Counted from the first letter of the stretch, positions 1 through 6,622 are shown. The stretch is DNA of 23,806 bases from AC-32 sp035455445 (GCA_035455445.1 DATIFC010000165.1:1-23806); one strand, 5' to 3'. Notes: a model not told the origin generated them from the sequence alone. Translations and numbers: made by a program.

Positions 1-1
1 C

Positions 2-571
2 GAAGCGATCCAGCTCTCGTTCATCGTCGCGCTGCAGCAGCTGCCTGCGAAGCAGCGCGCAGCGCTCGTGCTGCGCGACGTGCTCGGCTTCCACACCGAC
101 GAAGCCGCCTCGATCCTCGAGACGACGCCGCAGTCGGTCAAGGCCGCGCTCCAACGCGCACGCGCAACGCTCGACTCGTACACCCTCGAACGCCAGCAGG
201 CGCCGCTGCCCGACTCGCCGAGCGAACGGAACCTTCTCGCCATCTTCAGCGACGCCGTCGAAGCCGGCGACACGGCGCGCCTCCTAACTCTGCTGAGCTC
301 TGAGGCTCGTGTGACCATGCCGCCGCAACCGCTCGAGCTCATCGGACACGAAGCGATCGGCGTGTTCCTCGACGACCGCGCCGAGGTCCGCGGGGCCCCG
401 CTACAGCTACGCCCGACCCGCGCCAACGGCCAGCCGGCCTTCGGCTACTACCTGCGCTCGCAGCCTCGGGGCATGATGGTGCTCACCTTGAGCGGCAGCA
501 AGGTCGACGAGATCACCTTCTTCGCCGACCCCGCGCTGCCCGGCCGCTTCGGTCTTCCCGAACACATCTAG
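2..571 (+). CDS. ECF RNA polymerase sigma factor with SnoaL-like C-terminal domain (5' partial)
   Basis: The reading frame is open from base 2, so the gene starts before the window. The first 60 or so visible residues are sigma-70 region 4: a leucine-rich stretch ending LPAKQRAALVLRD, then VLGFHTDEAASIL and an HTH with TTPQSVKAALQRAR, which in this family contacts the -35 element. The rest (about 120 residues) is a SnoaL/NTF2-like domain with conserved pieces such as LLTLLSSEARVTMPP and the ending FGLP. This two-part layout is that of the SigG/SigJ-like ECF group, whose SnoaL tail is thought to modulate activity. The GTG at 68 is an internal valine, not a start. Family assignment is firm; the regulon is unknown. 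Repeat copy R1 begins about 40 bases past the stop. Confidence 0.88.
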   Translation, partial: EAIQLSFIVALQQLPAKQRAALVLRDVLGFHTDEAASILETTPQSVKAALQRARATLDSYTLERQQAPLPDSPSERNLLAIFSDAVEAGDTARLLTLLSSEARVTMPPQPLELIGHEAIGVFLDDRAEVRGAPLQLRPTRANGQPAFGYYLRSQPRGMMVLTLSGSKVDEITFFADPALPGRFGLPEHI

Positions 572-609
572 CCGACAAGGATGGGGTCGACGTGAAATGG
601 AGGCCGCCG

Positions 610-640
610 TTCAGGGGTCATTCCGGAACACTGGCCCAGG
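610..640 (+). repeat. Intergenic repeat R1
   Basis: One of the best copies of the dispersed repeat: TTCAGGGGTCATTCC then GGAACACTGGCCCAGG. It contains the 8-bp palindrome TTCCGGAA. It lies after the sigma factor gene and in the same orientation as all other copies. Confidence 0.8.
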
Positions 641-642
641 CC

Positions 643-741
643 TCAGTTCTGGCCCGCGAGGAACTCCAGGAACTTGAGGACGACGATGGCGGCGACGAGG
701 CCGAGTGCGAGGACGCCGCTCTGGTGACATTCCAGCAACAC
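643..741 (-). CDS. Possible 32-aa membrane peptide between repeats R1 and R2
   Basis: This is a speculative small ORF filling the 110-bp space between two repeats. It would start at the GTG of 741, which lies inside R2, and encode a peptide whose middle, GVLALGLVAAIVVL, reads as one membrane helix followed by KFLEFLAGQN. There is no convincing ribosome binding site. The hydrophobic stretch could also be a by-product of GC-rich sequence. I recognise no family. Confidence 0.2.
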   Translation of the reverse strand: MLLECHQSGVLALGLVAAIVVLKFLEFLAGQN

Positions 742-750
742 TGGCCCAGC
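721..750 (+). repeat. Intergenic repeat R2
   Basis: Copy CTGGTGACATTCC then AGCAACACTGGCCCAGC. It lies about 95 bases upstream of the GNAT gene starting at 843. With R1 it brackets a 110-bp spacer that holds no firm gene. Confidence 0.75.
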
Positions 751-842
751 CGAGGCTGATGCGAGCACGGTTTGTCCTGAAACGCCATCGCCGCCACGGA
801 GGGCCCTGCTAGCGTCAGCCCCAGCCTGCACCCCGCGGAACC

Positions 843-1340
843 ATGACCGACGACGCGATCCAGATCCGCGAGTTCCGCGAAGGAGACCTCGACGCCGTCG
901 TCGCGTTCTCGCTCCGCGCCTGGCAGCCGGTCTTCGACTCGCTTCGCGAAGTCCTCGGCGATGAGATCTTCCTCCGCTTGCACCCCGACTGGCGCTCCAA
1001 CCAGGCCGAGGCGGTGAAGTCGAGCTGTTTGAGCGAGCAGCGCGACGTCTTCGTCGCGGTCGCCGACGGAAAGCCGGTCGGGTTCGCCGCAGTGGCGCTG
1101 AATGCGTTCCACGAGAGCATGGGCGTAATCGAGATCATCGGCGTCGACCCCGACTACCATCGGCGCGGGATCAGTTCCAGGCTCACGGAGCACGCCACCG
1201 AGCACATGCAACGGTGTGGCATGGACATTGTGGTCGTCGAGACCGGCGGCGATCCCGGCCACGCACCTGCGCGGGCGGCATACGAAGCCGCAGGCTTCAC
1301 GCTGCTTCCGATCGCCCGGTACTTCCGAATGCTCAGGTGA
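843..1340 (+). CDS. GNAT family N-acetyltransferase
   Basis: A 165-aa single-domain GNAT, predicted to move an acetyl group from acetyl-CoA to an amine; the substrate is not predictable. The N-terminus IQIREFREGDLDAVVAF is the usual beta1-alpha1 start. VFVAVADGKPVGFAAVALN covers strands beta2 to beta4, and IIGVDPDYHRRGISSRL is motif A. The acetyl-CoA P-loop reads HRRGIS rather than the commoner R/QxxGxG, so its last glycine is replaced by serine. ARAAYEAAGF is motif B. The ATG has no strong Shine-Dalgarno; a TAGCGT box lies about 24 bases upstream. The TGA stop lies inside repeat R3, so the gene end and the repeat share bases. Confidence 0.88.
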   Translation: MTDDAIQIREFREGDLDAVVAFSLRAWQPVFDSLREVLGDEIFLRLHPDWRSNQAEAVKSSCLSEQRDVFVAVADGKPVGFAAVALNAFHESMGVIEIIGVDPDYHRRGISSRLTEHATEHMQRCGMDIVVVETGGDPGHAPARAAYEAAGFTLLPIARYFRMLR

Positions 1341-1362
1341 CATTCCCCGCACGCTTGCCCAC
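1332..1362 (+). repeat. Intergenic repeat R3
   Basis: Copy CTCAGGTGACATTCC then CCGCACGCTTGCCCAC. Its TGA (1338-1340) is the stop codon of the preceding GNAT gene. R3 ends 46 bases before the next start. Confidence 0.7.
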
Positions 1363-1393
1363 GGGGGCTGCGTCCACCTGCGCGATGCGGGGT

Positions 1394-1399
1394 TAGGAT
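1394..1399 (+). promoter_or_regulatory. Putative -10 box TAGGAT for the SnoaL-like gene
   Basis: TAGGAT ends 9 bases before the ATG at 1409, inside the short gap after repeat R3. It matches the actinobacterial -10 pattern TAnnnT and would give a leaderless or very short-leader mRNA. No clear -35 is visible. Confidence 0.4.
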
Positions 1400-1408
1400 C
1401 GCGGGGCG

Positions 1409-1855
1409 ATGGACGTCGCCGCGAACAGGAAGCTCGTCGAGCGCTTCTATGAGGAGGTCTGGGCACGCGGGAACGTCGGGTTCGCGGAAGAGGTGTTTGC
1501 AGATGACTACGTACGTCACGATCTTCGCCCGACGCCGGCGGCTCCGGGAGCTGCCGGACAGGCGCGAATCGCGGAGGCGTTTCGTCACGCGTTCCCCGAT
1601 CTCGAGTGGCGGGTCGATCTCGTTCTCGCCGAGCATGACCTCGTCGCCGCACGCTGGACTGCGTCCGGTACTCATAACGGCGCCTGGGGTGATCTTGCTC
1701 CGACAGGCAAGCGTGCCGAGTTCTCCGGCGTGAACATCTTCCGGTTCAATGACGAGGGACGAGTCGCCGAGATCTGGAACCACCGGGACGACCTCGGACT
1801 GATGGAACAACTCGGCGTGCCGGTTTTCGCGGGAGTGCCCGCCGAGCACAGCTAG
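1409..1855 (+). CDS. SnoaL-like ester cyclase family protein
   Basis: A 148-aa protein of the SnoaL/NTF2-like fold. Family hallmarks are the N-terminal helix NRKLVERFYEEVWARGN, the following FAEEVFADDYVRHD, the central FPDLEWRVDLVLAEHDLVAARW, and TGKRAEFSGVNIFRFNDEGRVAE with a downstream WNHRDDLGLMEQLG. In polyketide cyclases these residues line a cone-shaped pocket. In stand-alone environmental copies the substrate is generally unknown, and no biosynthetic neighbours are present here. The start is set by the TAGGAT box 9 bases upstream and the family's usual N-terminus. It sits alone between repeats R3 and R4. Confidence 0.88.
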   Translation: MDVAANRKLVERFYEEVWARGNVGFAEEVFADDYVRHDLRPTPAAPGAAGQARIAEAFRHAFPDLEWRVDLVLAEHDLVAARWTASGTHNGAWGDLAPTGKRAEFSGVNIFRFNDEGRVAEIWNHRDDLGLMEQLGVPVFAGVPAEHS

Positions 1856-1860
1856 TAGCG

Positions 1861-1890
1861 CTCAAGCGACATTCGCGAACACTCGCGCAA
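1861..1890 (+). repeat. Intergenic repeat R4
   Basis: Degenerate copy CTCAAGCGACATTCG then CGAACACTCGCGCAA, starting 6 bases after the SnoaL-like gene's stop codon. Confidence 0.65.
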
Positions 1891-1911
1891 CCGAGCGGAC
1901 TCTGACCGCGT

Positions 1912-1917
1912 TAGGGT
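1912..1917 (+). promoter_or_regulatory. Putative -10 box TAGGGT for the GNAT gene at 1925
   Basis: TAGGGT ends 7 bases before the ATG at 1925. The alternative GTG at 1916 would overlap this box, which favours the ATG as the start. Confidence 0.4.
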
Positions 1918-1924
1918 GGCCAGG

Positions 1925-2473
1925 ATGCCAGTGACCGGCTCGATCCGGTTGGTGCCGATGACAACCCGTTTTCTCGAGGCACTACTGGCAGGTCGTCGGG
2001 AGCAGAGCGAACAGGAGCTCGGGATCTCGCTGTTCGCTGAATACCCCAGCCAGGATGAGCGTCGCTTCCTTGCCATGCGGCTTCGGCAGATGCATGAGGA
2101 CGTACGGTTCGAAACCTGGTCGGAGTACGCGTTCGTTGTCGGCGAGCAGATGGTCGGCCACGGTGGCTACGACGGCCCGCCTGGCAACAACGCTGCCCAA
2201 GCGGCCGACGCGGTCGAGTTCGGTTACGCAATCTTCGTGCCCTACCGCGGGCGAGGCTACGCGACCGAGGCGGCACGAATGCTGATCGACTTGGCCGAGA
2301 AGACCGGCGTCCGTCACTTCGTCCTCGCCATTTCGCCGACGAATGCCCCCTCGCTTGCAATCGCCCGCAAGCTCGGCTTCGTGCGAACCGACGAGCGGAT
2401 GGACGACAAGCAGGGCCTCGAGCATGTGTTCGAGTTGCACCGGGACGCCGCGGTGCCGCTCAACGACGCCTGA
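1925..2473 (+). CDS. GNAT family N-acetyltransferase (RimJ/RimL-like)
   Basis: A 182-aa GNAT resembling the RimJ/RimL-like branch (Acetyltransf_3). The N-terminal part (GSIRLVPMTTRFLEALL) is the first strand and helix. AFVVGEQMVGHGGYDGPP is the core sheet, and EFGYAIFVPYRGRGYATEA contains a full acetyl-CoA P-loop (YRGRGYA). NAPSLAIARKLGFVRTDE is motif B. The substrate is unknown. The frame stays open to a GTG at 1916, but that codon lies in a likely -10 box, so the ATG is preferred. The gene lies alone between repeats R4 and R5. Confidence 0.88.
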   Translation: MPVTGSIRLVPMTTRFLEALLAGRREQSEQELGISLFAEYPSQDERRFLAMRLRQMHEDVRFETWSEYAFVVGEQMVGHGGYDGPPGNNAAQAADAVEFGYAIFVPYRGRGYATEAARMLIDLAEKTGVRHFVLAISPTNAPSLAIARKLGFVRTDERMDDKQGLEHVFELHRDAAVPLNDA

Positions 2474-2482
2474 ACCACCGAG

Positions 2483-2515
2483 GCTCAGGCTTCGTTCGCG
2501 GACACTGGCCCAGGC
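2483..2515 (+). repeat. Intergenic repeat R5
   Basis: Good copy GCTCAGGCTTCGTTC then GCGGACACTGGCCCAGGC, 10 bases after the GNAT stop. It lies downstream of the convergent cupin gene. Confidence 0.75.
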
Positions 2516-2584
2516 GAGGTGACGGCTTCGATGTCGAGCGCCTCGGTTGCGCTGCGACCGAGAGGAGCAAACGTCAGGACTCCG

Positions 2585-2986
2585 CTAGTCGGCCCACCAG
2601 CCGCGCTGGCCATCGACGTCTTCGCGCGGATCCTCGCCGAGGTTGGGCGCGCCGACGACGAGGATCTCGAGGCCCTCCGGCCCGGCCTCGTAGCCTCGCC
2701 AGATACCGGGCGGGACCCGCACCGCGTCCCATTCCCTGAGCTCGACGATCTCGTCGTCGACCTTCATCCGACCGCTCCCGCGCACGACCACGTACACCTC
2801 CTCTTGCGTCTCGTGCGTGTGGCCGTACGGAAAGCGATAGCCGGGCGGGACGCGCTGGTAGCTCAGGGCGGATTTCTCGAGCTCGAGCGCCTTGGTCGCC
2901 GAGCGGAACTCCAGGTCCGGCGCGCCGTCGAACCCAGGGCCGATGTCGTAGAGATCCTCCTTGATGTTGCGGAGCGTGAACGGCAC
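2585..2986 (-). CDS. Cupin domain protein
   Basis: A 133-aa single cupin (double-stranded beta-helix). Cupin motif 1 is visible as PYGHTHETQEEVYVVVRGSG, with two histidines and a glutamate placed for metal binding. Motif 2 is seen around LREWDAVRVPPGIWRGYEAGP. The C-terminal LEILVVGAPNLGEDPREDV is typical of small stand-alone cupins. It may bind a metal ion, but enzyme versus sensor role cannot be told. It is encoded on the minus strand with its start 10 bases from repeat R6, and is convergent with the preceding GNAT gene. A long plus-strand open frame over the same bases is a shadow. Confidence 0.85.
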   Translation of the reverse strand: MPFTLRNIKEDLYDIGPGFDGAPDLEFRSATKALELEKSALSYQRVPPGYRFPYGHTHETQEEVYVVVRGSGRMKVDDEIVELREWDAVRVPPGIWRGYEAGPEGLEILVVGAPNLGEDPREDVDGQRGWWAD

Positions 2987-2995
2987 GGCGCAATC

Positions 2996-3026
2996 CTATG
3001 GCGTCATTCCGGAACGCTGGCCCGCG
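2996..3026 (+). repeat. Intergenic repeat R6
   Basis: Good copy CTATGGCGTCATTCC then GGAACGCTGGCCCGCG, filling most of the 45-base gap between two minus-strand genes. It keeps the plus orientation although both flanking genes are on the minus strand. Confidence 0.75.
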
Positions 3027-3031
3027 AGGTC

Positions 3032-3718
3032 CTAGCGGCTCTCGTTCGCGGTGAACAGTTTCCAGTGCCCCTCGGAGACGACTTCGACGGTGCCGTCGGT
3101 CACCTTGATGGCGGTCTGATCGTCGATCGCGTATGCCGGCACCGATAGCCCGGCGGCCCATGCTTCGATCTCTGCCAGAGGGCTGGCCGGAATGCCATCC
3201 TCGCGATCAAGGTGTGGAAACACCGAGAAGTCGACGAGCCCCAGCGCTTTGTCGCTGCCGGTGAGCGGCTCACTCTCGTCGTAGGTGGCTCCTCCGAAGT
3301 CCGGAGTCGCCACCATCGCTCCGCCGCTCGTGCCGACGTAGACCGTCTCGGGCCGAAGCGACGGCAAGAGGTCGGCCAGTCCGGAATGCCGCATCCAGTA
3401 GCACAGATACAAGGGACTGCCGCCCCAAACCAACAGGGCGTCGGTCTCCTGGACAGCAGGGACCCAGTCCTCGAGTTTGACGCTGGGTAGAGCGGTGAGC
3501 TCGAGCACTCCCAGCGACTTCCAACCCAATCCGCACATCGGGCTGGAGGTTGTTCCGCTGATGAACCGGTAGACGTGCGAAGGCCCGCCCGGGAAGGGCT
3601 GCACGCCGGTGGGGATGCAGAGCGCGTTGGACTCGGCAATCGGTTTGCCGAGGAGTTCGACCAGCGCGTCGAGGACGCTCTGGTTGCTGATGCCAGAGGA
3701 ACAGAGAAGAAACCTCAC
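3032..3718 (-). CDS. Peptidase E (family S51) homologue
   Basis: A 228-aa protein of the S51 dipeptidase fold (class I glutamine amidotransferase-like), a family that cleaves Asp-Xaa dipeptides. The glycine-rich strand LLVWGGSPLYLCYWMR near residue 95 and the nucleophile elbow YVGTSGGAMV, with the catalytic serine near position 131, are both present. The usual S-A-G elbow reads S-G-G here. A near-terminal AYAIDDQTAIKV matches the family's DDQ segment. The frame is open further upstream, but the GTG at 3718 is preceded by GGGAGG and gives the normal family length. It sits between repeats R6 and R7. Confidence 0.85.
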   Translation of the reverse strand: MRFLLCSSGISNQSVLDALVELLGKPIAESNALCIPTGVQPFPGGPSHVYRFISGTTSSPMCGLGWKSLGVLELTALPSVKLEDWVPAVQETDALLVWGGSPLYLCYWMRHSGLADLLPSLRPETVYVGTSGGAMVATPDFGGATYDESEPLTGSDKALGLVDFSVFPHLDREDGIPASPLAEIEAWAAGLSVPAYAIDDQTAIKVTDGTVEVVSEGHWKLFTANESR

Positions 3719-3838
3719 GATGCCTCCCGTGTCATCTAGTGCAGGCGAGACCTTTCCATGCGCGTGCGCATCCGTTCGCGGTAGAGACTGGCCGGCCACG
3801 GAAAGCTCATCGGCTCCGGCCCGATCCAGCCTCCCGGC

Positions 3839-3870
3839 ATCAGGCTTCATCCCCGAACACCGGGCCCAAC
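3839..3870 (+). repeat. Intergenic repeat R7
   Basis: Copy ATCAGGCTTCATCCC then CGAACACCGGGCCCAAC, about 120 bases upstream of the peptidase E start. Confidence 0.7.
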
Positions 3871-3966
3871 GTGTTCGGCTCGCGCCTGATGTTCTCTGTC
3901 GGGAAGATCTCCGCTGTCCGCGCGCACGAGAGGAGGCCGATGGATCCGCGCACTACGTAATCACTT

Positions 3967-4023
3967 GACCGTCCCTGGGGGACCTACTCCGGGTACTTCC
4001 GAGATCCCGACTTCATCTTTGGG
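3967..4023 (+). pseudogene. Short relic of a VOC/glyoxalase domain C-terminus
   Basis: In one plus-strand frame the bases encode WGTYSGYFRDPDFIFG. This resembles the WGGYSGYFxDPDGH segment near the end of many VOC-superfamily proteins, where strand beta8 carries metal-ligand residues. A stop codon lies just upstream in the same frame and no start exists, so only a scrap remains. The match is short and the call tentative. Its position between repeats R7 and R8 fits a decayed single-gene unit. Confidence 0.35.
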
Positions 4024-4094
4024 AGATCATCTGCCGTCTCGAGAGCGGCGCGTCACCGTCTTGACCCTTACTCTCGGACCGTGGGCATCCCCAG

Positions 4095-4127
4095 CGTCGA
4101 GCGACCTTTCCGCACGCTCGCCCAGGC
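4095..4127 (+). repeat. Intergenic repeat R8 (degenerate)
   Basis: Degenerate copy CGTCGAGCGACCTTTC then CGCACGCTCGCCCAGGC. It is most like R3 (shared CCGCACGCT/CGCCCA core). It lies 14 bases beyond the stop of the minus-strand GNAT pseudogene. Confidence 0.5.
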
Positions 4128-4141
4128 CGGGGCAGTCGGGT

Positions 4142-4618
4142 TCATGCATCGAGTCGGAGCACGACCTCGTCCGTCTCCTCGTTGCGCCCATGGGCGAACT
4201 CGCGGCCCTCGCCACGATACGAAAACCGAACTTCGTCAACACACGAATCGACGCGGCGTTGTCGCTCGCGGCGCGAGCGTAGAGCGGCCGGGTTGCCTCG
4301 ACCTGCAAGAACTCTCGTAGGGCACGCGTGGCAAGGCCGCGGCCCCAATCTTCACGGCCGATCCAATAGGTGACCTCGCGGTGACCCTCCAGGTCGAAGC
4401 TCGCAATGTGGCCGACGACTCGATCGTCGATCTCGATGACCCTGGGCGTAGAGCCGTCGCTCTTCAGCCGTCGCTCGAAGCTGTGTCGATCATCGGGATC
4501 CGCCGAAGTGAACGCGGCCATCCGGGATCGAGGCGCGATCCGTCGAGTGCTCGAACAGGACGCCGAGATCACGATCTTCGACCTCGCGAAGGACGAGCTG
4601 TCCCGAGCCTTCGCGCAC
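4142..4618 (-). pseudogene. GNAT acetyltransferase broken by two single-base frameshifts
   Basis: Three successive minus-strand frames join into one GNAT of about 158 residues. Part 1 from the GTG at 4618 reads LVLREVEDRDLGVLFEHSTD. Part 2 continues with RMAAFTSADPDDRHSFERR, then VTYWIGREDWGRGLATRALR (the acetyl-CoA P-loop), then NAASIRVLTKFGFRIV. Part 3 ends GEGREFAHGRNEETDEVVL. The first break is explained by one extra C near 4522-4526 (CCC for CC). The second is explained by one missing G near 4217-4221 (GTGGC for GTGGGC). Together they restore the length to a multiple of three. This could be genuine decay or two homopolymer sequencing errors. Confidence 0.75.
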
Positions 4619-4806
4619 GACCGTCGACGATAACAGCAGTCGAGCGAACCGCTCCTCTGCCGCGAACGCCGTGGCGTCAGCTCGATCGATCATGCGTCGA
4701 GTGGAGGCGCACGTACGAGCTGAAGCCTCCCTGTGTGGACCCAACGTCATGCCCTAGCTGAGATAGTTGCGCGGCAAAGTCACCACACCACTGGAGAGGA
4801 GCGGCG

Positions 4807-5070
4807 ATGCCGACGGTGTTCGGTTACCACGACGTCAAGGACGCAGACCATTGGCTCGCGTCACCGAAGCGTGAGGAGTTCTTCGGTCCGCTGGGCGTGA
4901 CGAACATTCGCACCTTCGTGGATCCAGAGAACCCGACACGGGTCGGAATCCTGATGGATGTTCCCGACATGGACGCGGTCACGGCGGCGATGGAGACCGA
5001 AGAGGCGGCGGAAGCGATGGCGTTCGACGGGGTCCTGCCCGAGACCCTGGTAATCCTGGTCGAGCGCTAG
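4807..5070 (+). CDS. Small dimeric alpha/beta-barrel-like protein
   Basis: An 87-aa protein starting MPTVFGYHDVKDADHWLASP, with FFGPLGVTNIRTFVDPENP, RVGILMDVPDMDAV and ending LPETLVILVER. The size, the alternating strands and the early histidine resemble small stand-alone ferredoxin-like barrels (ABM/EthD-like). I cannot name the family with certainty and no catalytic role can be assigned. The ATG is preceded by GGAGAGGAG at good spacing, an unusually strong ribosome binding site for this part of the window. It is transcribed away from the broken GNAT gene, and degenerate repeat R9 follows its stop. Confidence 0.75.
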   Translation: MPTVFGYHDVKDADHWLASPKREEFFGPLGVTNIRTFVDPENPTRVGILMDVPDMDAVTAAMETEEAAEAMAFDGVLPETLVILVER

Positions 5071-5096
5071 TCGCTCGCTGCGCTCGTCGGCTCGAC

Positions 5097-5130
5097 GAGC
5101 TCGAGCGACACTCCGTACGCCGGCCCATCG
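5097..5130 (+). repeat. Intergenic repeat R9 (degenerate)
   Basis: Weak copy GAGCTCGAGCGACACTCC then GTACGCCGGCCCATCG, recognised mainly by its CGACAxTCC...ACGC.GGCCCA pattern and its position after a stop codon. Confidence 0.4.
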
Positions 5131-5140
5131 CAGTGCTGCG

Positions 5141-5146
5141 TAGCAT
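5141..5146 (+). promoter_or_regulatory. Putative -10 box TAGCAT for the GFA gene
   Basis: TAGCAT ends 8 bases before the GTG start at 5155, consistent with a leaderless transcript. Confidence 0.4.
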
Positions 5147-5154
5147 CTGCGCCT

Positions 5155-5544
5155 GTGGAGGCAGGAGTACGCACGGGCGGATGTCTCTGCGGGGCCGTCC
5201 GTTACAGCGTTCGCGGTGACCCTGTGCATGTCCGGCGTTGCCACTGCACGAATTGCAGAAAGGAGTCCGGCAGTGCGTTCAGTGTGTATGCGCACTGGCC
5301 GGTCGAGGCGTTCGAGATGAGCGGCGAGATCTCAAGCTATGACGGTCGCGGCTTCTGCCCCCGCTGTGGGTCTCGGCTCCTTGACACAGCCGACCCCGAC
5401 GACACGCACGTCGAGATCCGGATCGGAAGCCTGGATCAGGCGCCCTTCGAGCTGAAGCCCGAAGACGAGATCTGGGTGAAGCGGCGCGAGAGCTGGATAC
5501 CGCCGGTCGAGGGCGCAGCGCAGCACGACGAGCGAGCTAGCTGA
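5155..5544 (+). CDS. GFA (Mss4-like) zinc-binding family protein
   Basis: A 129-aa protein of the GFA family, whose best-known member is annotated as a glutathione-dependent formaldehyde-activating enzyme; most members have no proven activity. The zinc ligands are all in place: GGCLCGAVRY (Cys 10 and 12), CHCTNCRK (Cys 29, 31 and 34) and GFCPRCGSRL (Cys 68 and 71). VEIRIGSLD and a tryptophan-rich end follow, as expected. The GTG start is chosen because it is just before the conserved first strand and 8 bases after a TAGCAT box. It lies alone between repeats R9 and R10. Confidence 0.88.
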   Translation: MEAGVRTGGCLCGAVRYSVRGDPVHVRRCHCTNCRKESGSAFSVYAHWPVEAFEMSGEISSYDGRGFCPRCGSRLLDTADPDDTHVEIRIGSLDQAPFELKPEDEIWVKRRESWIPPVEGAAQHDERAS

Positions 5545-5578
5545 CCTGATCGGCCGCCGCAGTGCCGTGGCGGTATCA

Positions 5579-5613
5579 GTCTCAGGGGACTGTCCCGCAC
5601 ACTGCCCCGGGGC
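5579..5613 (+). repeat. Intergenic repeat R10
   Basis: Copy GTCTCAGGGGACTGTCC then CGCACACTGCCCCGGGGC, 35 bases after the GFA stop. It contains GGGACTGTCCC, a near-palindrome absent from other copies. Confidence 0.65.
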
Positions 5614-5674
5614 GGAGATGCCTGCATGCAAAGCGGCCGGGCTCGCACGATGGGAGTCCGGGACGACTCGTAGC

Positions 5675-5787
5675 CGTGTGCGGGTCAAGCGAATGGGATA
5701 CGTCGGCCTGCGAGCGGACGACGTCGACGCCACCAAGGCCTTCCTCGGCGACGTGATCGGACCCGAGGCTGCGGGCGAGGGCGAGAC
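5675..5787 (+). pseudogene. VOC/glyoxalase gene truncated at repeat R11
   Basis: The plus-strand frame encodes VRVKRMGYVGLRADDVDATK followed by AFLGDVIGPEAAGEGE. This is the first strand and helix of a VOC-superfamily protein, which normally runs 110 to 150 residues with paired beta-alpha-beta-beta-beta modules. Family resemblance stops after about 35 residues. What follows is repeat R11 and then the 3' end of the convergent metallo-beta-lactamase-like gene. The gene is thus a 5' stub cut at the repeat. Candidate starts are a GTG near 5678 and the ATG at 5693. Confidence 0.6.
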
Positions 5788-5812
5788 GGTGAGTTCCGGC
5801 GCCTGCCCACGC
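5786..5812 (+). repeat. Intergenic repeat R11 (degenerate, shortened)
   Basis: Copy ACGGTGAGTTCCGG then CGCCTGCCCACGC, about three bases shorter in the middle than other copies. It lies exactly where the VOC stub loses homology, 32 bases past the stop of the minus-strand gene. Confidence 0.4.
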
Positions 5813-5843
5813 ATCGCCGCCGATCAGCAGATGGACGTCGGTG

Positions 5844-6512
5844 TCAGGAAAGCGCGCGCTCGAGCGCAGCACGATCTGTCGGTGCTCCGTGGGCGGGCAG
5901 CACGATCTCGACCGGGAGCTGGAGCAGCGGCCGCAGGTCGTCGACCACCTGCTCGCGCGTCACACCGTGCTGCAGCACCTCTCGCGGGACCTCGAAGCCG
6001 CGGCCGAAGTCGACCAGGGCGTCGCCGGCGACGACCGCGCCCACACGCTCGATCCAGAGCACCAGGTCGTTGTGCGACCGACCGGGGAACGCCTCGAGGC
6101 CGATCGGAAGCCGGTCGCCCGCCGCGTACAGGCGGGCATCTCCGCCGCCCTCCACCAGCAGCCACGCGAGGTCGGGGCTGCGCCACCCCTCCGGGATCTG
6201 CTCGGGAGCGATGCTGTACTTCCGCACGAGGTCGTCTGCGGTGTCGGGCGGCGGCGTGAAGACCGGCGCGCCGAAGCGCTCGACCAGGCCCTGCGTGTCG
6301 CGTTCGTGCCACGGTGCGGTCAGCACAACCACCGGCTCGCGCTCGGCCGCGAGGTCGAGGATCTCCTCCGGCACGGCCAGCGGGTCGATGAGGATCAGCC
6401 GCGCCCCGTCGTCGAGTGCGTACGACGACACCAGCTGCGGCCACCATTGATCCGACGTCCACTCGGGATGCGGCGCCTGCCAGTGCCATAGCCCAGCCCG
6501 GAGCTCGCGCAC
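5844..6512 (-). CDS. Metallo-beta-lactamase-fold protein with incomplete metal motif
   Basis: A 222-aa protein with the outline of an MBL-fold hydrolase. LILIDPLAV gives the early Asp strand, LTAPWHERDTQGLVERF the position of the HxHxDH motif, PGRSHNDLVLWIERV and VVAGDALVDFG the later ligand regions, and VEIVLPAHGAP the final histidine. The first motif lacks its leading histidine (it reads PWHERD), a variation common in shorter MBL proteins of unknown function, so the metal centre may be altered. The start at 6512 gives a normal N-terminus (LRAGLWHWQAPHPEW). The gene converges on the VOC stub and is flanked by R11 and R12. Confidence 0.8.
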   Translation of the reverse strand: MRELRAGLWHWQAPHPEWTSDQWWPQLVSSYALDDGARLILIDPLAVPEEILDLAAEREPVVVLTAPWHERDTQGLVERFGAPVFTPPPDTADDLVRKYSIAPEQIPEGWRSPDLAWLLVEGGGDARLYAAGDRLPIGLEAFPGRSHNDLVLWIERVGAVVAGDALVDFGRGFEVPREVLQHGVTREQVVDDLRPLLQLPVEIVLPAHGAPTDRAALERALS

Positions 6513-6622
6513 AGCTCGACGCTACCGCGGACGGAGACGGCGGTCGAGCGCCCGGTGGCCGAGCAGGCCTTCGCATCGCCGGATTCAACATCCTCGACCT
6601 CAGACACCGAGCATCCGAAACG

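Larger units (their letters stand above)
3719..4141. other. 423-bp gap with repeats R7 and R8 and a VOC relic
   Basis: No intact gene is visible. The stretch holds two repeat copies (R7, R8) and, between them, a short coding relic resembling the C-terminal end of a VOC/glyoxalase protein. The first 120 bases, up to R7, would be the upstream region of the peptidase E gene. I see no clear promoter in it. Confidence 0.5.

Noticed and set aside
4631..4700. A thirteenth repeat copy between the broken GNAT and the gene at 4807
   Set aside because: Only scattered matches (GCGAACGCC, GGCGTCAG) with wrong spacing; not distinguishable from chance.
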